A stretch of 62,328 nucleotides of DNA from Xylophilus sp. (GCA_009914555.1 WNDY01000021.1:1-62328), one strand, 5' to 3'. Numbered from the stretch's first letter, positions 9,740 to 19,498 are shown. Notes: generated from the letters alone by a model not told the origin. A program made the numbers and translations.

Positions 9740-11623
9740 TCATATCTTCGAATCCCAGGGTTCCGACAGCCTCACGGCCGCGTTGATCAGGCCGACCATC
9801 GAATAGGTCTGGGGGAAGTTGCCCCACATCTCTCCGGTGACCGGATGGGTGTCCTCGGACAGCAGGCCGAGGTGGTTGCGCGCGGCCAGCATGCGCTCGA
9901 AGATGGCGCGGGCCTCGGCCTTGCGGCCGATGCGCGCGAGCGCGTCGATGCGCCAGAACGTGCAGATGTTGAAGGCCGTCTCGGGCCGGCCGAAGTCGTC
10001 CGGCGCCTCATAGCGGCGCATGAAGGGTCCGTCGCAGAGCGAGCGCTCCAGCGCCTCGACGGTGGAGACGAAGCGCGGGTCCTTCGGGTCGATGAAGTTG
10101 ACCTCGGCCATCAGCAGCACGCTGGCGTCGAGGTCGCGGCCGCCGAAGCTCTCGGCGAAGGCCTGGCGCTCTTCGCTCCATGCGCGCTCGATGATCTCCT
10201 CGCGCATGCGGGTCGCATGCCCGCTCCAGTAGGCGGCGCGCTCGGGCAGCTCCAGCACCTGGGCGATCGTGGCGATGCGGTCGCAGGCGGCCCAGCTCAT
10301 CAGGGCCGAGGAGGTGTGGATGCGTGCGCGCGTGCGCAGCTCCCACATGCCGGCGTCGGGCGTGCCGTAGACCTCGATCGCCTTCTCGCCGACCTGCTCC
10401 AGATAATGGAAGTCGTGCAGTCCCGAGCGGCGCAGCAGCCGGTGGTCGTGGAAGGCCTGGGCCGCGCCGAGCACGATGTTGCCGTACACGTCGTGCTGGC
10501 AGTGCTCCTGCGCCTGGTTGCCCACGCGCACCGGGCCCATGCCGCGGTAGCCGACGAGGGAATCGACGAACGACTCGGGCAGCTCGCGTTCCAGGCCGAT
10601 GCCGTAGAGCGGCTGGATGTGCCCGCCCTTGGCACCGGCGACCACGTTGCCGAGCCAGCGCAGGTAGTCCTCCATCGTTCCCACTTCCGAGAGGCTGTTC
10701 AGCGCGCGCACGACGAAGAAGGCGTCGCGCAGCCAGCAGTAGCGGTAGTCCCAGTTGCGCTGGCTGCCCGGCGCCTCGGGGATGCTCGTGGTCATCGCCG
10801 CGACGATGGCGCCGGTGTCCTCGTAGAGCGAGAGCTTGAGCGTGATGGCCGCGCGGATCACCGCCTCCTGCCATTCCAGCGGCAGCGCCAGACGCTGGCT
10901 CCACTTGCGCCAGTAGGCCACCGTCTCCTGCTCGAAGAGGCGGGCGGTGTCGGCGATGCCGTCGGCCAGCGTCTCGTCGGTGCCGAGCAGGAAGTTGTAT
11001 TCGCGCGTGATGACGAACGGCTGCTGCGCGAGCACGTGCGAGACCGGTGCGTCGGTGTTGAGCCGCAGCGTCATTTCCTCGCCGACGTAGCGGACGTGGT
11101 TGCTGCCGCGCGTGATGGTGGGCACGCTGCGGCCCCAGTCGTAGCGCAGGTCCAGCCGCACGCGGATGCGCGGCGAGCCCTGCACCGGCCGCACGCGGCG
11201 CACCAGCGTGAGCGGGCGGAAGTAGCGCGAGCGGCTGTAGAAGCGCGGGCAGAAGTCGGTCACCTCGATGCCGTTGCCGCGCGCGTCGCGCAGCTCGGTG
11301 CGCAGCACGGCGGTGTTGGGCTCGTACCACTGGCGGGCGCTGACCTGGTCCTCCAGCTCGATCGCGAAGGCGCTCGCGCCCTCGGCCGGGTGCAGCAGCG
11401 CGTCGAAGACCGGGTCGCCGTCGAAGCGCGGCAGGCAGCACCAGACGATGCGTGCATGCTGGTCGACCAACGCGCTGAAGGCGCAGTTGCCGATCACGCC
11501 GAGCGCGAGCGAGGGCGGCGCCAGCGGGCCGACGGAGCGGCCTTCCTCGGTCTCATGGGCCGGTTCCGCGCTGGCACTGGCGGCATCGCCTTCGAGCGGC
11601 GAGTCTTCGTGGGCGGGGGTCAT
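9740..11623 (-). CDS. Glycoside hydrolase family 15 protein (glucoamylase/trehalase-like)
   Basis: The 627-residue protein starts at ATG 11623 with GGAGA just upstream. It has an N-terminal beta-domain (ALGVIGNCAFSALVDQHARI, WCCLPRFDGDPVF) and the GH15 (alpha/alpha)6 barrel with QRNWDYRYCWLRDAFF, the typical acid-containing segment. LSEDTHPVTGEMWGNFPQTY near the C-terminus carries the second catalytic glutamate region. GH15 members include glucoamylases and bacterial trehalases. There is no signal peptide, so a cytoplasmic substrate is likely. Sitting between otsB and otsA, it could hydrolyse trehalose or trim maltosides, but the substrate is not decided by sequence. Confidence 0.93.
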   Translation of the reverse strand: MTPAHEDSPLEGDAASASAEPAHETEEGRSVGPLAPPSLALGVIGNCAFSALVDQHARIVWCCLPRFDGDPVFDALLHPAEGASAFAIELEDQVSARQWYEPNTAVLRTELRDARGNGIEVTDFCPRFYSRSRYFRPLTLVRRVRPVQGSPRIRVRLDLRYDWGRSVPTITRGSNHVRYVGEEMTLRLNTDAPVSHVLAQQPFVITREYNFLLGTDETLADGIADTARLFEQETVAYWRKWSQRLALPLEWQEAVIRAAITLKLSLYEDTGAIVAAMTTSIPEAPGSQRNWDYRYCWLRDAFFVVRALNSLSEVGTMEDYLRWLGNVVAGAKGGHIQPLYGIGLERELPESFVDSLVGYRGMGPVRVGNQAQEHCQHDVYGNIVLGAAQAFHDHRLLRRSGLHDFHYLEQVGEKAIEVYGTPDAGMWELRTRARIHTSSALMSWAACDRIATIAQVLELPERAAYWSGHATRMREEIIERAWSEERQAFAESFGGRDLDASVLLMAEVNFIDPKDPRFVSTVEALERSLCDGPFMRRYEAPDDFGRPETAFNICTFWRIDALARIGRKAEARAIFERMLAARNHLGLLSEDTHPVTGEMWGNFPQTYSMVGLINAAVRLSEPWDSKI

Positions 11624-11658
11624 GCGGATATCTCCGGAAAGAAGGCGGGGGCGGGCGC

Positions 11659-12393
11659 TCAGGCCGGCACGGCCTGCGCGGCGATCCATTCGCGCAGCGC
11701 CGCGGGGCCGGCGCAGCGCAGCGCCGCGGCCGTGGGGCCGCTGCCGACCTTGATGCCCTGGCCGCCGTGGGCCTGCACCGCGGCGAAGGCGGCCTCGTCG
11801 GTCACGTCGTCGCCGGCGAAGACCGGGTCGCGGCCGACGAACGGCGCGCCGGCCATGAAGACGTCGATGGCCTGGCCCTTGTTCACGCCACGCGGCTTGA
11901 GTTCGAGCACGAACTTGCCTTCGAGCAGGTCCGTGCCGGGCACGGCGGCCACGGCCTGGCGCAGCGTCTGGCGGCACAGGGATTCGAGGCCGGGCGCGTT
12001 GCGGTAGTGCAGCGCCAGGCCGGCGATCTTGCGTTCGAGCAGCAGCTCGGGGTGCTGGGCGACCAGCGCGGCCGCGGCGGCGACGGCCGCGTCCAGCGGC
12101 GCGGGCGGCAGGCCGTGGGCGCTGCCGTCGGCCATGCGGTACTGGGCGCCGTGCTCGCCGGCGACCGGCAGCACGAGGGGGTGGAGGAAGCGGTCGATGT
12201 CGGCGATGGGCCGGCCGGTCACGATGGCCAGCGCGCCGCCCAGCCGGCCGTGCAGCCGCGTGAGCTGCGCCACCAGCGCCGGCGGCACCCGCACCGCATC
12301 GGGCTGCGGCGCGATGTCGGCCAGCGTGCCGTCGAAGTCGAGGAAAAGGGCGGAGCGCGGCGACAGCGGAGGCAGGGGGCGGATCGTATCCAT
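11659..12393 (-). CDS. otsB: Trehalose-6-phosphate phosphatase
   Basis: OtsB removes the phosphate from trehalose-6-phosphate to yield trehalose. It is a HAD-superfamily enzyme: motif I is LFLDFDGTLADIAPQ at about 15-30, and the metal-binding motif is FAGDDVTDEAAFAAV near the C-terminus. The ATG at 12393 places motif I where the family has it. A much longer in-frame extension upstream overlaps the cca gene and is not credible. It is the first gene of the otsB-GH15-otsA operon; the GH15 start lies 35 bases after its stop. Confidence 0.96.
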   Translation of the reverse strand: MDTIRPLPPLSPRSALFLDFDGTLADIAPQPDAVRVPPALVAQLTRLHGRLGGALAIVTGRPIADIDRFLHPLVLPVAGEHGAQYRMADGSAHGLPPAPLDAAVAAAAALVAQHPELLLERKIAGLALHYRNAPGLESLCRQTLRQAVAAVPGTDLLEGKFVLELKPRGVNKGQAIDVFMAGAPFVGRDPVFAGDDVTDEAAFAAVQAHGGQGIKVGSGPTAAALRCAGPAALREWIAAQAVPA

Positions 12394-12551
12394 GAAGGGC
12401 GAACCATAACAGCGACGGTACTGTCGAGCTGTAGGACGGCCGCTGAACCTCCGCGCACAGAGCCGATGCGGCAGGAGGCTCGGTACTGGTGCCAGGATGC
12501 CCATGTAGTCGGCGAAAATAGCGCGCTGATGGTGGGTTGACGGGGGAGTAT

Positions 12552-13805
12552 CTAGGCCGGCACGCCCAGCGCCTGCGCCACGGCCGCCTCGCGCGCCTGC
12601 GCGATGCGCTCGCCCACCTTCGGCCCCGCGAGGCCCGCAGCCTGGGCCTGCGCGGCGACCGCCGCCGTGTCCACCGCCTGCGCGGCCGCCAGCACCGCGA
12701 GCAGGCGCGGGCGCTGGGGGTAGGGCCGCTCCTGGAGCCCGAGCCGGCCGCGGGCGTCGCATTCGCAGGCCAGCAGCGCCTCGGCGAAGCGCGCGGGCTT
12801 GCGCAGCGCGTCGCAGCGGGTGAGCAGCCGCACCAGCGCCGCAGCGCCGAAGTGGCCGCTGCCGTGGATGTTGCCGTGCTCGCGCGCCACCAGGTCGGCC
12901 AGTGCGCGGCAGTCGCCCGGCACGCGCAGCCGCTCGCAGACGGCCGCGGCCAGCCGGGCGCTGCGGGCCTCGTGGCCGATGTGGCGCGGCAGCACGTCGG
13001 CCGGCGTCGTGCCCTTGCCGAGGTCATAGCACAGGCAGGCGAAGCGCACGGTGAGCGGCGCGCCAAGGCGCGCGGCCATGTCGAGCACCATCATCGCGTG
13101 CACGCCGGTATCCACCTCGGGGTGGTGGTCGGCGCGCTGCGGCACGCCCCAGAGCCGGTCGAGCTCGGGCAGCAGCACGGCCAGCGCGCCGCAGTCGCGC
13201 AGCACGGCGAACATGCGCGAGGGCGCGGCTTCCATCAGGCCGCGAGCCAGCTCCTGCCAGACGCGCTCGGGCACCAAGTGGTCGGCTTCGCCGTCCTCGA
13301 CCATGCCGCGCATCAGCGCCAGCGTCTCGTCGGCCACGTGGAAGTCGGCAAAGCGCGCGGCGAAGCGCGCGACGCGCAGGATGCGCACCGGGTCCTCGCG
13401 GAAGGCATCGGTCACGTGGTGCAGCCGGCGTGCGCGCAGGTCGGCCAAGCCGCCGTAGGGGTCGATGAGGCCGGCCTCGGGGCCGCGCGCGGCGTCCCCG
13501 GCGCGCTGGGCCATGGCGTTGATCGTCAGGTCGCGGCGGGCCAGGTCCTGCTCCAGCGTGACGCCGGGGTCGGCCTGCACCGCGAAGCCCTGGTAGCCGC
13601 GCGCGATCTTGCGCTCGGTGCGAGCCAGGGCATATTCCTCGCGCGTTTCGGGGTGCAGGAAGACCGGGAAGTCGCGGCCCACCGGCAAGTAGCCCTGCGC
13701 AGCCAGCTGCTCGGGCGTGGCGCCGACGACGACCCAGTCGCGGTCGTGCACCGGGCGGCCGAGCAGCGCGTCGCGCACCGCGCCGCCGACGATGTAGGTG
13801 TCCAT
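12552..13805 (-). CDS. cca: CCA-adding enzyme (multifunctional, with altered HD motif)
   Basis: This enzyme builds or repairs the 3' CCA of tRNAs. The 417-residue class II nucleotidyltransferase has the head motif [15 protein letters not shown] with HDRDWVVVG, the [10 protein letters not shown] segment and the [16 protein letters not shown] neck. The length and the C-terminal domain are those of the gammaproteobacterial-type bifunctional enzyme, whose HD domain has phosphatase and phosphodiesterase activities. At the expected CHDLGKG site the sequence reads CYDLGKG (Y260, D261), so the metal-binding histidine is missing. The codon is TAT, one base from CAT. The stop lies against a GGGGGAGTAT motif. 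Confidence 0.95.
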   Translation of the reverse strand: MDTYIVGGAVRDALLGRPVHDRDWVVVGATPEQLAAQGYLPVGRDFPVFLHPETREEYALARTERKIARGYQGFAVQADPGVTLEQDLARRDLTINAMAQRAGDAARGPEAGLIDPYGGLADLRARRLHHVTDAFREDPVRILRVARFAARFADFHVADETLALMRGMVEDGEADHLVPERVWQELARGLMEAAPSRMFAVLRDCGALAVLLPELDRLWGVPQRADHHPEVDTGVHAMMVLDMAARLGAPLTVRFACLCYDLGKGTTPADVLPRHIGHEARSARLAAAVCERLRVPGDCRALADLVAREHGNIHGSGHFGAAALVRLLTRCDALRKPARFAEALLACECDARGRLGLQERPYPQRPRLLAVLAAAQAVDTAAVAAQAQAAGLAGPKVGERIAQAREAAVAQALGVPA

Positions 13806-13843
13806 CGCGGCAGTGTACGGCGCGCGCGCCGCGCGGGGCGGCC

Positions 13844-14272
13844 TCAGCGGTTGAGGATGGAGGCGATGACGCCGGTGGCCACGGCGACGAGCACGTAGTC
13901 GGAGCCCACCTGCACCCAGCGGTGGCCCTTGGGCGGCGCCTTCAGGCCATGGGCACGCCAGTCGTCGACGTAGTGCTGCCTGTTGCGGTATTCGGTCGGC
14001 AGGCGCTCGCCCTTGTGGAAGTCCCTGCCGCGATGCACCCCTTGGTCCTGCGGGCCGCCGTTGGCCTGCTGCGGACGGGCGGGCTGCTGCTGCTGTTGCT
14101 GCGAGGGGCCGGAAGTGTGCTGCTGGTGCCCGTTATCGCCGCCGCGCTGCTGCGGCTGCTGTTGGCCCGCGCCGTCCTGCCGCTGGTCGTTGGGACCCGC
14201 CGGTTGCGCCACGGCGCCGAGGCTGGTGGCTGCCAGCGCGGCCGACACGATGAGCGAGGTCATTTTCTTCAT
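13844..14272 (-). CDS. RcnB-family periplasmic protein
   Basis: The 142-residue protein has a signal peptide ([20 protein letters not shown]), a long low-complexity segment rich in Q, N, P and G (about 25-85), and a C-terminal RcnB-like domain. That domain carries the sequence [20 protein letters not shown] followed by [16 protein letters not shown]. coli RcnB helps nickel and cobalt homeostasis in the periplasm, but many family members have no known function, and no rcnA neighbour is present. The ATG at 14272 has GGAG nearby. It is divergent from a diguanylate cyclase gene, with 217 bases between them. Confidence 0.85.
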   Translation of the reverse strand: MKKMTSLIVSAALAATSLGAVAQPAGPNDQRQDGAGQQQPQQRGGDNGHQQHTSGPSQQQQQQPARPQQANGGPQDQGVHRGRDFHKGERLPTEYRNRQHYVDDWRAHGLKAPPKGHRWVQVGSDYVLVAVATGVIASILNR

Positions 14273-14489
14273 GGGAGGCTCCTTGGAGAAGTGGCAAAAA
14301 GGTGTGGCAAAAGCATAGCCCGCGTGCGCAGCCGCGCTGTTGCAGAGACGTAAAGCACGCGCGGCGCCTTGCCAATGCCGACGGGGGCCAGCATCGGCGG
14401 CGATGCGCTGCCGCGCGGTCCGCCGGCAGCCGTCCAGCGCGTAACATCCTGGCACAATCCAGCCGCGTGGACCGCCCGGCACCCGGGCG

Positions 14490-16283
14490 ATGTCGTCGAT
14501 CGTGCTCCTTCTTCTTTCGCTCCTCCCCGCGCGGCTGTGCGGCCCGCTGCTCGCGCTGGCCATGGCGCTGGCCGCGCTGCCGCCGGTGGCCTGCGCGACG
14601 CAGGAGCGCGTGGCGCGCATCACGCCGCAAGCCGAAGGGCAGCCGGTCGTTGCCGAGATGGCCGTCTTCGAAGACACCACGCGCACGCTCGACATCGACG
14701 CCGTGCGCGCGCGGGCGCAGCAGGCCCGCTTCATGCATCCCGGCGATCCGCTGCGCGGCGCCGAATCCGACCGTGTGCTGTGGTTCCGTCTGCGGCTCCA
14801 GCTTGCCGACGCGGCCGATGCGCGGCGCGACTGGCTGCTGGTCGTGCCCACCATCTCCACCCACGAGCTGCGCTTCTACGGTCCCTACGGCGCCGACGGC
14901 CGGGTGCTGGCGCCGCCGGTGGTGACCGGCATGCGCTATCCGTGGAGCACCCGGCCGGCCGCGTCGGAGCAGATGGCCTGGCGCTTCCGCCTGCCCGATG
15001 CCCAGCCGTACACCGTGTACTTCCGCGTCGATTCGACCTTCGCCCGGTTCTACGCCGCCACCGTCTGGGACGCGACCGACTACCTCGTCCACACACAGGA
15101 CAAGCGCATGTTCGACGGCGTGTGCTACGGCATGCTGCTGGGTCTGATCGTCTTCGGCGCGGTGATGCTGCTGGTCTTCCGCGAGCGCATCTATGCCTGG
15201 TACTTGCTGTCGTGCGCCAGCGCGCTGCTGGCGCTGGCCGGCTTCAACGGCCACACGCTGCGCTATCCGTTCGCCCACTGGCCGGCGGCCGCCGGCTTCT
15301 TCTACAGTGTGGCGCCGCCGCTGTGGGCGATCTCCAAGCTGATGTTCGGCCGCTCGCTGCTGCGGCTGGCGCAGTATGCACCGCGGCTCGACCGCGTGGT
15401 GCTCGGCATGGTGGCCGCGCTCGGGGCCGCCACGGTCTACGGGCTTACGGGGTCGCAGCCGCTGCTGCTGTTCCGGCTGGTGCAGGCGTCGGTCATGGTC
15501 TCCACCATCGTGCTGTCCGCCGGCGCCGTGGCCGCGATGCGGCGGCGCTACTGGCCGGCGGTGCTCTACTGCGTCGGCGTGGCGGTGCTGCTGGCCGGCA
15601 TCTGCGTGATCATCGTGGCGAGCTGGGGCTGGGTGGCCTGGACGCCGCAGCAGATGGACGTGACGCAGGCCGCGCTGGTGGCCGAGTCCATCGTCTTCGC
15701 CGCGGCCATGGCGTCGCGCGTGCGGCTGCTGCGCCATTCCGAGCAGGCGCTGACGGTGCGCACCCGCGAGCTGGTCGAGGCGCTGGGCACCGACGCGCTC
15801 ACCGGCGTGGCCAACCGCGCCGGCCTCACCGGCCGGGCCGAGGCCCTGCTGCGCACCGGCCGGCCGTTCGTGCTGCTGCTGCTGGACCTGGACGGGTTCA
15901 AGGCCGTCAACGACAGCCACGGCCACGCCGCCGGCGACGCGGTACTGGCCGCGCTGGCGCTGCGCCTGCGCACGCAGCTGCGGGCCGACGATCTGGTGGC
16001 CCGCCTGGGCGGCGACGAGTTCGCCGTGCTCATGGCCGGCGCGCCGTCGCACGAGCGGCTCCGCGCCCTGGCGCGCCGCATGGCCGCTGCCGCGGCCGAC
16101 CCGGTGGTCTTCGAAGGCCGCCAGCTCGCCGTGGGCATGAGCCTGGGCATCGCGCGCCATCCGCAGGACGCGGCCACGCTGCCGGAGCTGCTGCGCGCGG
16201 CCGACCGCGCCATGTACACGGCCAAGCGCCGCGCCGAAGGCGCCGAGTGCTTCGTGTTCGCGGAAGACCTGCCGGCCGATTAG
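14490..16283 (+). CDS. Membrane diguanylate cyclase (7TMR-DISM plus GGDEF)
   Basis: Diguanylate cyclases make the second messenger c-di-GMP. The 597-residue protein has a signal-like N-terminus and an extracellular DISMED2-type sensory domain (about 50-190). Seven membrane helices follow (about 200-410), then a cytoplasmic GGDEF domain. The catalytic motif RLGGDEFAVLMAG is intact, with LLLDLDGFKAVNDSHGH for metal binding. An RxxD inhibitory site (RADD) lies five residues before GGDEF, so product inhibition is expected. The ligand of the outer domain, often a carbohydrate or small metabolite, is unknown. It is monocistronic. Confidence 0.93.
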   Translation: MSSIVLLLLSLLPARLCGPLLALAMALAALPPVACATQERVARITPQAEGQPVVAEMAVFEDTTRTLDIDAVRARAQQARFMHPGDPLRGAESDRVLWFRLRLQLADAADARRDWLLVVPTISTHELRFYGPYGADGRVLAPPVVTGMRYPWSTRPAASEQMAWRFRLPDAQPYTVYFRVDSTFARFYAATVWDATDYLVHTQDKRMFDGVCYGMLLGLIVFGAVMLLVFRERIYAWYLLSCASALLALAGFNGHTLRYPFAHWPAAAGFFYSVAPPLWAISKLMFGRSLLRLAQYAPRLDRVVLGMVAALGAATVYGLTGSQPLLLFRLVQASVMVSTIVLSAGAVAAMRRRYWPAVLYCVGVAVLLAGICVIIVASWGWVAWTPQQMDVTQAALVAESIVFAAAMASRVRLLRHSEQALTVRTRELVEALGTDALTGVANRAGLTGRAEALLRTGRPFVLLLLDLDGFKAVNDSHGHAAGDAVLAALALRLRTQLRADDLVARLGGDEFAVLMAGAPSHERLRALARRMAAAAADPVVFEGRQLAVGMSLGIARHPQDAATLPELLRAADRAMYTAKRRAEGAECFVFAEDLPAD

Positions 16284-16288
16284 GAGCC

Positions 16289-16350
16289 GGAGTATGGGCC
16301 TCTGGCGCGCGTGCTTTCAAAGTGCTATGGAACAGCGCCCTGGGGAGTAT
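16289..16350. repeat. GGAGTAT-bounded intergenic repeat (copy C)
   Basis: Between the convergent diguanylate cyclase and bacterioferritin genes a segment runs from GGAGTAT (16289) to GGGGAGTAT (ending 16350). Inside it GGCGC and GCGCC can pair. It is comparable in size and borders to the elements at 6253 and 33771. Confidence 0.45.
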
Positions 16351-16374
16351 GCGAGCGGCGACGCGCCCGCACGG

Positions 16375-16854
16375 TCACTCGTCGCCCTCGCCGAGCTGCG
16401 ACTGCAGGTAGTTCTGCAGGCCGACCTTGCCGAGCACGTCGATCTGGGTTTCGAGGAAGTCGATGTGCTCCTCGGTGTCGTCGAGGATCTTGCGCAGCAG
16501 GTCGCGCGAGACGTAGTCGCGCACCGTCTCGGCATGGGCGATGCCTGCCTTGATCGTGGCCTGCGCGCCGTATTCGGTCTTGAGATCGGCTTCGAGGATC
16601 TCGGGCACGTCCTCGCCCACGTTGAGCTTGCCCAGATCCTGCAGGTTGGGCAGGCCGTCGAGCAGGAAGATGCGGTCCATGAGCCAGTCGGCGTGCTTCA
16701 TCTCGCCGATCGACTCCTCGTACTCCTTCTTGGCCAGCCGGTTGAAGCCCCAGTGCTTGAGCATGCGGTAGTGCAGAAAGTACTGGTTGATGGCGGTCAG
16801 CTCGTTCTTCAGCTGCGCCTGCAGATGTGCGATGACCTGTGCGTCGCCTTGCAT
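16375..16854 (-). CDS. bfr: Bacterioferritin
   Basis: Bacterioferritin forms a 24-subunit haem-containing shell that oxidises ferrous iron and stores it. The start at ATG 16854 gives MQGDAQVIAHLQ, the usual beginning, with GGAGC upstream. The 159-residue length is typical. Ferroxidase ligands E18, E51 and H54 and the haem-binding M52 are all present (IGEMKHADWLMDRI). It is divergent from ahpC, which fits joint control of iron and peroxide stress. No bacterioferritin-associated ferredoxin gene is next to it. Confidence 0.97.
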   Translation of the reverse strand: MQGDAQVIAHLQAQLKNELTAINQYFLHYRMLKHWGFNRLAKKEYEESIGEMKHADWLMDRIFLLDGLPNLQDLGKLNVGEDVPEILEADLKTEYGAQATIKAGIAHAETVRDYVSRDLLRKILDDTEEHIDFLETQIDVLGKVGLQNYLQSQLGEGDE

Positions 16855-17057
16855 GGTGGGGCTCCCGTTGTCGTTGCGCTTGTAGGGGCGTGCCGGAAAC
16901 CGGCGCGGTGGCGCGGATTGTCGCGGCGCGGCGAGGTGGCGGCAAGGCAAGCCCCCGCCGCGGCGGTCTGGTTGCGTCCGAGGTTGAAACGTGTTCGTAT
17001 TGGCAGGCGGCGGGCGTCTCCGCAGGCTTCCGGCGCGCTTCCGGCAAGCCTCTTAGA

Positions 17058-17100
17058 ATAGTCTAATCCAATTGATTTGATCTAGTCAATCAATTGGATT
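17058..17100. promoter_or_regulatory. OxyR-like site and 13-bp inverted repeat before ahpC
   Basis: The 322-base bfr-ahpC divergent region contains a perfect inverted repeat, AATCCAATTGATT (17065-17077) and AATCAATTGGATT (17088-17100), with a 10-base spacer. From 17058 the series ATAG-N7-CAAT-N7-ATCT-N7-CAAT matches 12 of 16 positions of the known OxyR pattern (ATAG-N7-CTAT twice) with exact spacing. Nothing else was seen in the rest of this gap, apart from ribosome sites. Confidence 0.6.
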
Positions 17101-17176
17101 GATGGGATGCGATCTCCTATCCTTGCACCTGTCGCCTCTTCTTCCAACCCTCCTGTAGCTCAGCAAAGGAACCTCC

Positions 17177-17752
17177 ATGTCCCTGATCAATTCGCCAGTC
17201 CAGCCCTTCAAGACCCAGGCTTTCGTGAACCGCAACGGCAAGGGCGAGTTCATCGAAGTCACTGAGGAAACCCTCAAGGGCAAGTGGTCCGTCCTGATCT
17301 TCCTGCCGGCAGCCTTCACCTTCAACTGCCCGACCGAGATCGAGGATTCGGCCGACAACTACGCCGAGTTCCAGAAGCTCAACACCGAGGTGTACATCGT
17401 CTCGACCGACACGCATTTCGCGCACAAGGTCTGGCACGAAACCTCCGAAGCCGTGGGCAAGGCCAAGTTCCCGCTGGTCGGCGACCCGACGCACCAGCTG
17501 TCCACCGCCTTCGACGTGCTGATCCCCGAGGAGGGCCTGGCGCTGCGCGGCACCTTCATCATCAACCCCGAAGGCGTGATCAAGACCGCCGAGATCCACT
17601 CCAACGAGATCGCCCGCGATGTGTCGGAGACCTTGCGCAAGCTCAAGGCGGCCCAGTTCACCGCGGCGCATCCTGGCCAGGTCTGCCCGGCCAAGTGGAA
17701 GGAAGGCGCTGCGACCATCACGCCGTCGCTGGACCTGGTCGGCAAGATCTGA
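17177..17752 (+). CDS. ahpC: Alkyl hydroperoxide reductase subunit C (peroxiredoxin)
   Basis: AhpC is a typical two-cysteine peroxiredoxin that reduces hydrogen peroxide and organic peroxides. The 191-residue protein has the peroxidatic cysteine in AAFTFNCPTEIED (near residue 50) and the resolving cysteine in HPGQVCPAKWKEG near the C-terminus. AAGGA lies just upstream of the ATG. The start differs slightly from E. coli (FLPAAFTFN in place of FYPADFTFV), within family variation. It is followed by a terminator hairpin and then ahpF, its dedicated reductase. A palindromic OxyR-like site lies 77 bases upstream. Confidence 0.97.
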   Translation: MSLINSPVQPFKTQAFVNRNGKGEFIEVTEETLKGKWSVLIFLPAAFTFNCPTEIEDSADNYAEFQKLNTEVYIVSTDTHFAHKVWHETSEAVGKAKFPLVGDPTHQLSTAFDVLIPEEGLALRGTFIINPEGVIKTAEIHSNEIARDVSETLRKLKAAQFTAAHPGQVCPAKWKEGAATITPSLDLVGKI

Positions 17753-17812
17753 CGGCACACGGCGCGCGGACCTCGGTCCGCTGCACACGGGAGCGCCGCA
17801 GCGCGCTCCCCG

Positions 17813-17861
17813 GCCGGACCGGAGCAGGGCGTCCGTGCGCCAGGCCGTCCGGCTTTTTTTT
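17813..17861 (+). terminator. ahpC-ahpF intergenic terminator
   Basis: GCCGGAC (17813-17819) pairs with GTCCGGC (17847-17853), with an inner GGCG/CGCC stem, and eight T residues follow (17854-17861). Partial termination here would give more AhpC than AhpF, as the enzyme pair needs. Confidence 0.8.
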
Positions 17862-17917
17862 GCCTGCCGCGGCCGCATCTCTTCCCTGACGAACAGCCTC
17901 TCGAAAAGGACACCACC

Positions 17918-19498
17918 ATGCTCGACGACCAACTCCAATCCCAACTCGCCGCCTACCTGGAGCGCGTGACCCAGCCCTTCGAGATCGTGGCGTCGCTGGA
18001 CGATACCGTCGCCTCGACCGAGACGCTGCAGCTGCTGCAGACCATCCAGCGCCTGCGCAGCGACAAGATCACGCTGCGCACCGACGGCAACGACGCGCGC
18101 AAGCCCTCGTTCACGCTGCAGCGCACCGGCACGCAGAACCAGCTGCGCTTTGCCGGCCTGCCGCTCGGCCACGAGTTCACCTCGCTGGTGCTGGCGCTGC
18201 TGTGGACCGGCGGCCATCCGCCCAAGGTCGAGCAGGACGTGATCGACCAGATCCAGGCGCTGGAGCCGGTCGAGGGCACCGAGTTCAATTTCGAGGTCTA
18301 CACGAGCCTGACCTGCCACAACTGCCCGGACGTGGTGCAGGCGCTGTCGCTCATGGCCATCCTCAACCCCAAGGTCAAGACCACGGTCATCGAGGGCGGC
18401 ACCTTCCAGGCCGAGGTGGAAGAGCGGGAGATCCTGGCCGTGCCGATGGTCTTCCTCAACGGCCTGGTGTTCTCCACCGGCCGCACCAGCGTCGAGGAGA
18501 TCATCGCCAAGCTCGACACCGGCGCCGTGGCGCGCGACTCGGCCCGGCTGGCAGCCAAGGAAGCCTTCGACGTGCTGATCATCGGCGGCGGCCCGGCCGG
18601 CGCGGCGGCGGCCGTGTACGCGGCCCGCAAAGGCATCCGCACCGGCGTGGCGGCCGAGCGCTTCGGCGGCCAGGTCAACGACACGCTCGACATCGAGAAC
18701 TACATCTCGGTTAGTAAGACCGACGGCCCGAAGTTCGCCGCCGCGCTGGAGCAGCACGTGCGCGACTACGAGGTCGACCTGATGAACCTGCAGCGCGCCC
18801 GGGCGCTGAAGCCGGCGGCCGCCGAGGGCGGCCTGATCGAGGTCGAACTGGAGAACGGCGCCACGCTGAAGTCGCGCGCGGTCATCCTCTCGACCGGCGC
18901 GCGCTGGCGCAACATGAACGTGCCGGGCGAGGAGCAGTACCGCACCAAGGGCGTGACCTACTGCCCGCACTGCGACGGCCCGCTGTTCAAGGGCAAGGCC
19001 GTGGCAGTGATCGGCGGCGGCAACTCGGGCGTCGAGGCCGCGATCGATCTCGCCGGCGTGGTCCGGCACGTGACGGTGCTGGAGTTCGCGTCGGAACTGA
19101 AAGCCGATGCGGTGCTCCAGCGCAAGCTGCGCAGCCTGCCGAACGTGGACGTGGTCCTCAACGCCCAGACCACCGAGGTCCACGGCGACGGCAGCCGCGT
19201 GACCGGCCTGAGCTACAAGGACCGCACGACGGACGAGGTGAAGCAGTTGGCGCTCGAAGGCATCTTCGTGCAGATCGGCCTGCTGCCGAACACCGACTGG
19301 CTCAAGGGCGCGGTCGAGCTGTCGCGCTTCGGCGAGATCGTGGTGGATTCGCACGGCCGCACCAGCGTGCCCGGCGTGTTCGCCGCCGGCGACTGCACCA
19401 CGGTGCCGTACAAGCAGATCGTCATCGCGGCCGGCGAGGGGGCCAAGGCCGCGCTCGGCGCGTTCGACTACCTGATCCGTACTTCGGCGCCTGCATAA
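17918..19498 (+). CDS. ahpF: Alkyl hydroperoxide reductase subunit F
   Basis: AhpF is the NADH-dependent flavoprotein that re-reduces AhpC. The 526-residue protein has the duplicated N-terminal thioredoxin fold with active site CHNCPD (about 128-133). Next comes the FAD site [20 protein letters not shown], then the redox disulphide CPHCDGP and the NAD site [17 protein letters not shown]. The C-terminal FAD motif is [22 protein letters not shown] lies before the ATG. The length matches E. coli AhpF. Downstream is a decayed DUF4198 gene. Confidence 0.97.
   Translation: MLDDQLQSQLAAYLERVTQPFEIVASLDDTVASTETLQLLQTIQRLRSDKITLRTDGNDARKPSFTLQRTGTQNQLRFAGLPLGHEFTSLVLALLWTGGHPPKVEQDVIDQIQALEPVEGTEFNFEVYTSLTCHNCPDVVQALSLMAILNPKVKTTVIEGGTFQAEVEEREILAVPMVFLNGLVFSTGRTSVEEIIAKLDTGAVARDSARLAAKEAFDVLIIGGGPAGAAAAVYAARKGIRTGVAAERFGGQVNDTLDIENYISVSKTDGPKFAAALEQHVRDYEVDLMNLQRARALKPAAAEGGLIEVELENGATLKSRAVILSTGARWRNMNVPGEEQYRTKGVTYCPHCDGPLFKGKAVAVIGGGNSGVEAAIDLAGVVRHVTVLEFASELKADAVLQRKLRSLPNVDVVLNAQTTEVHGDGSRVTGLSYKDRTTDEVKQLALEGIFVQIGLLPNTDWLKGAVELSRFGEIVVDSHGRTSVPGVFAAGDCTTVPYKQIVIAAGEGAKAALGAFDYLIRTSAPA

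Noticed and set aside
9740..13066. A 1108-codon frame covering GH15, otsB and part of cca on the minus strand
   Set aside because: High GC makes stop codons rare. Real homology in this frame exists only in the GH15 part (9740-11623), and the rest is the shadow of otsB and cca in other frames.
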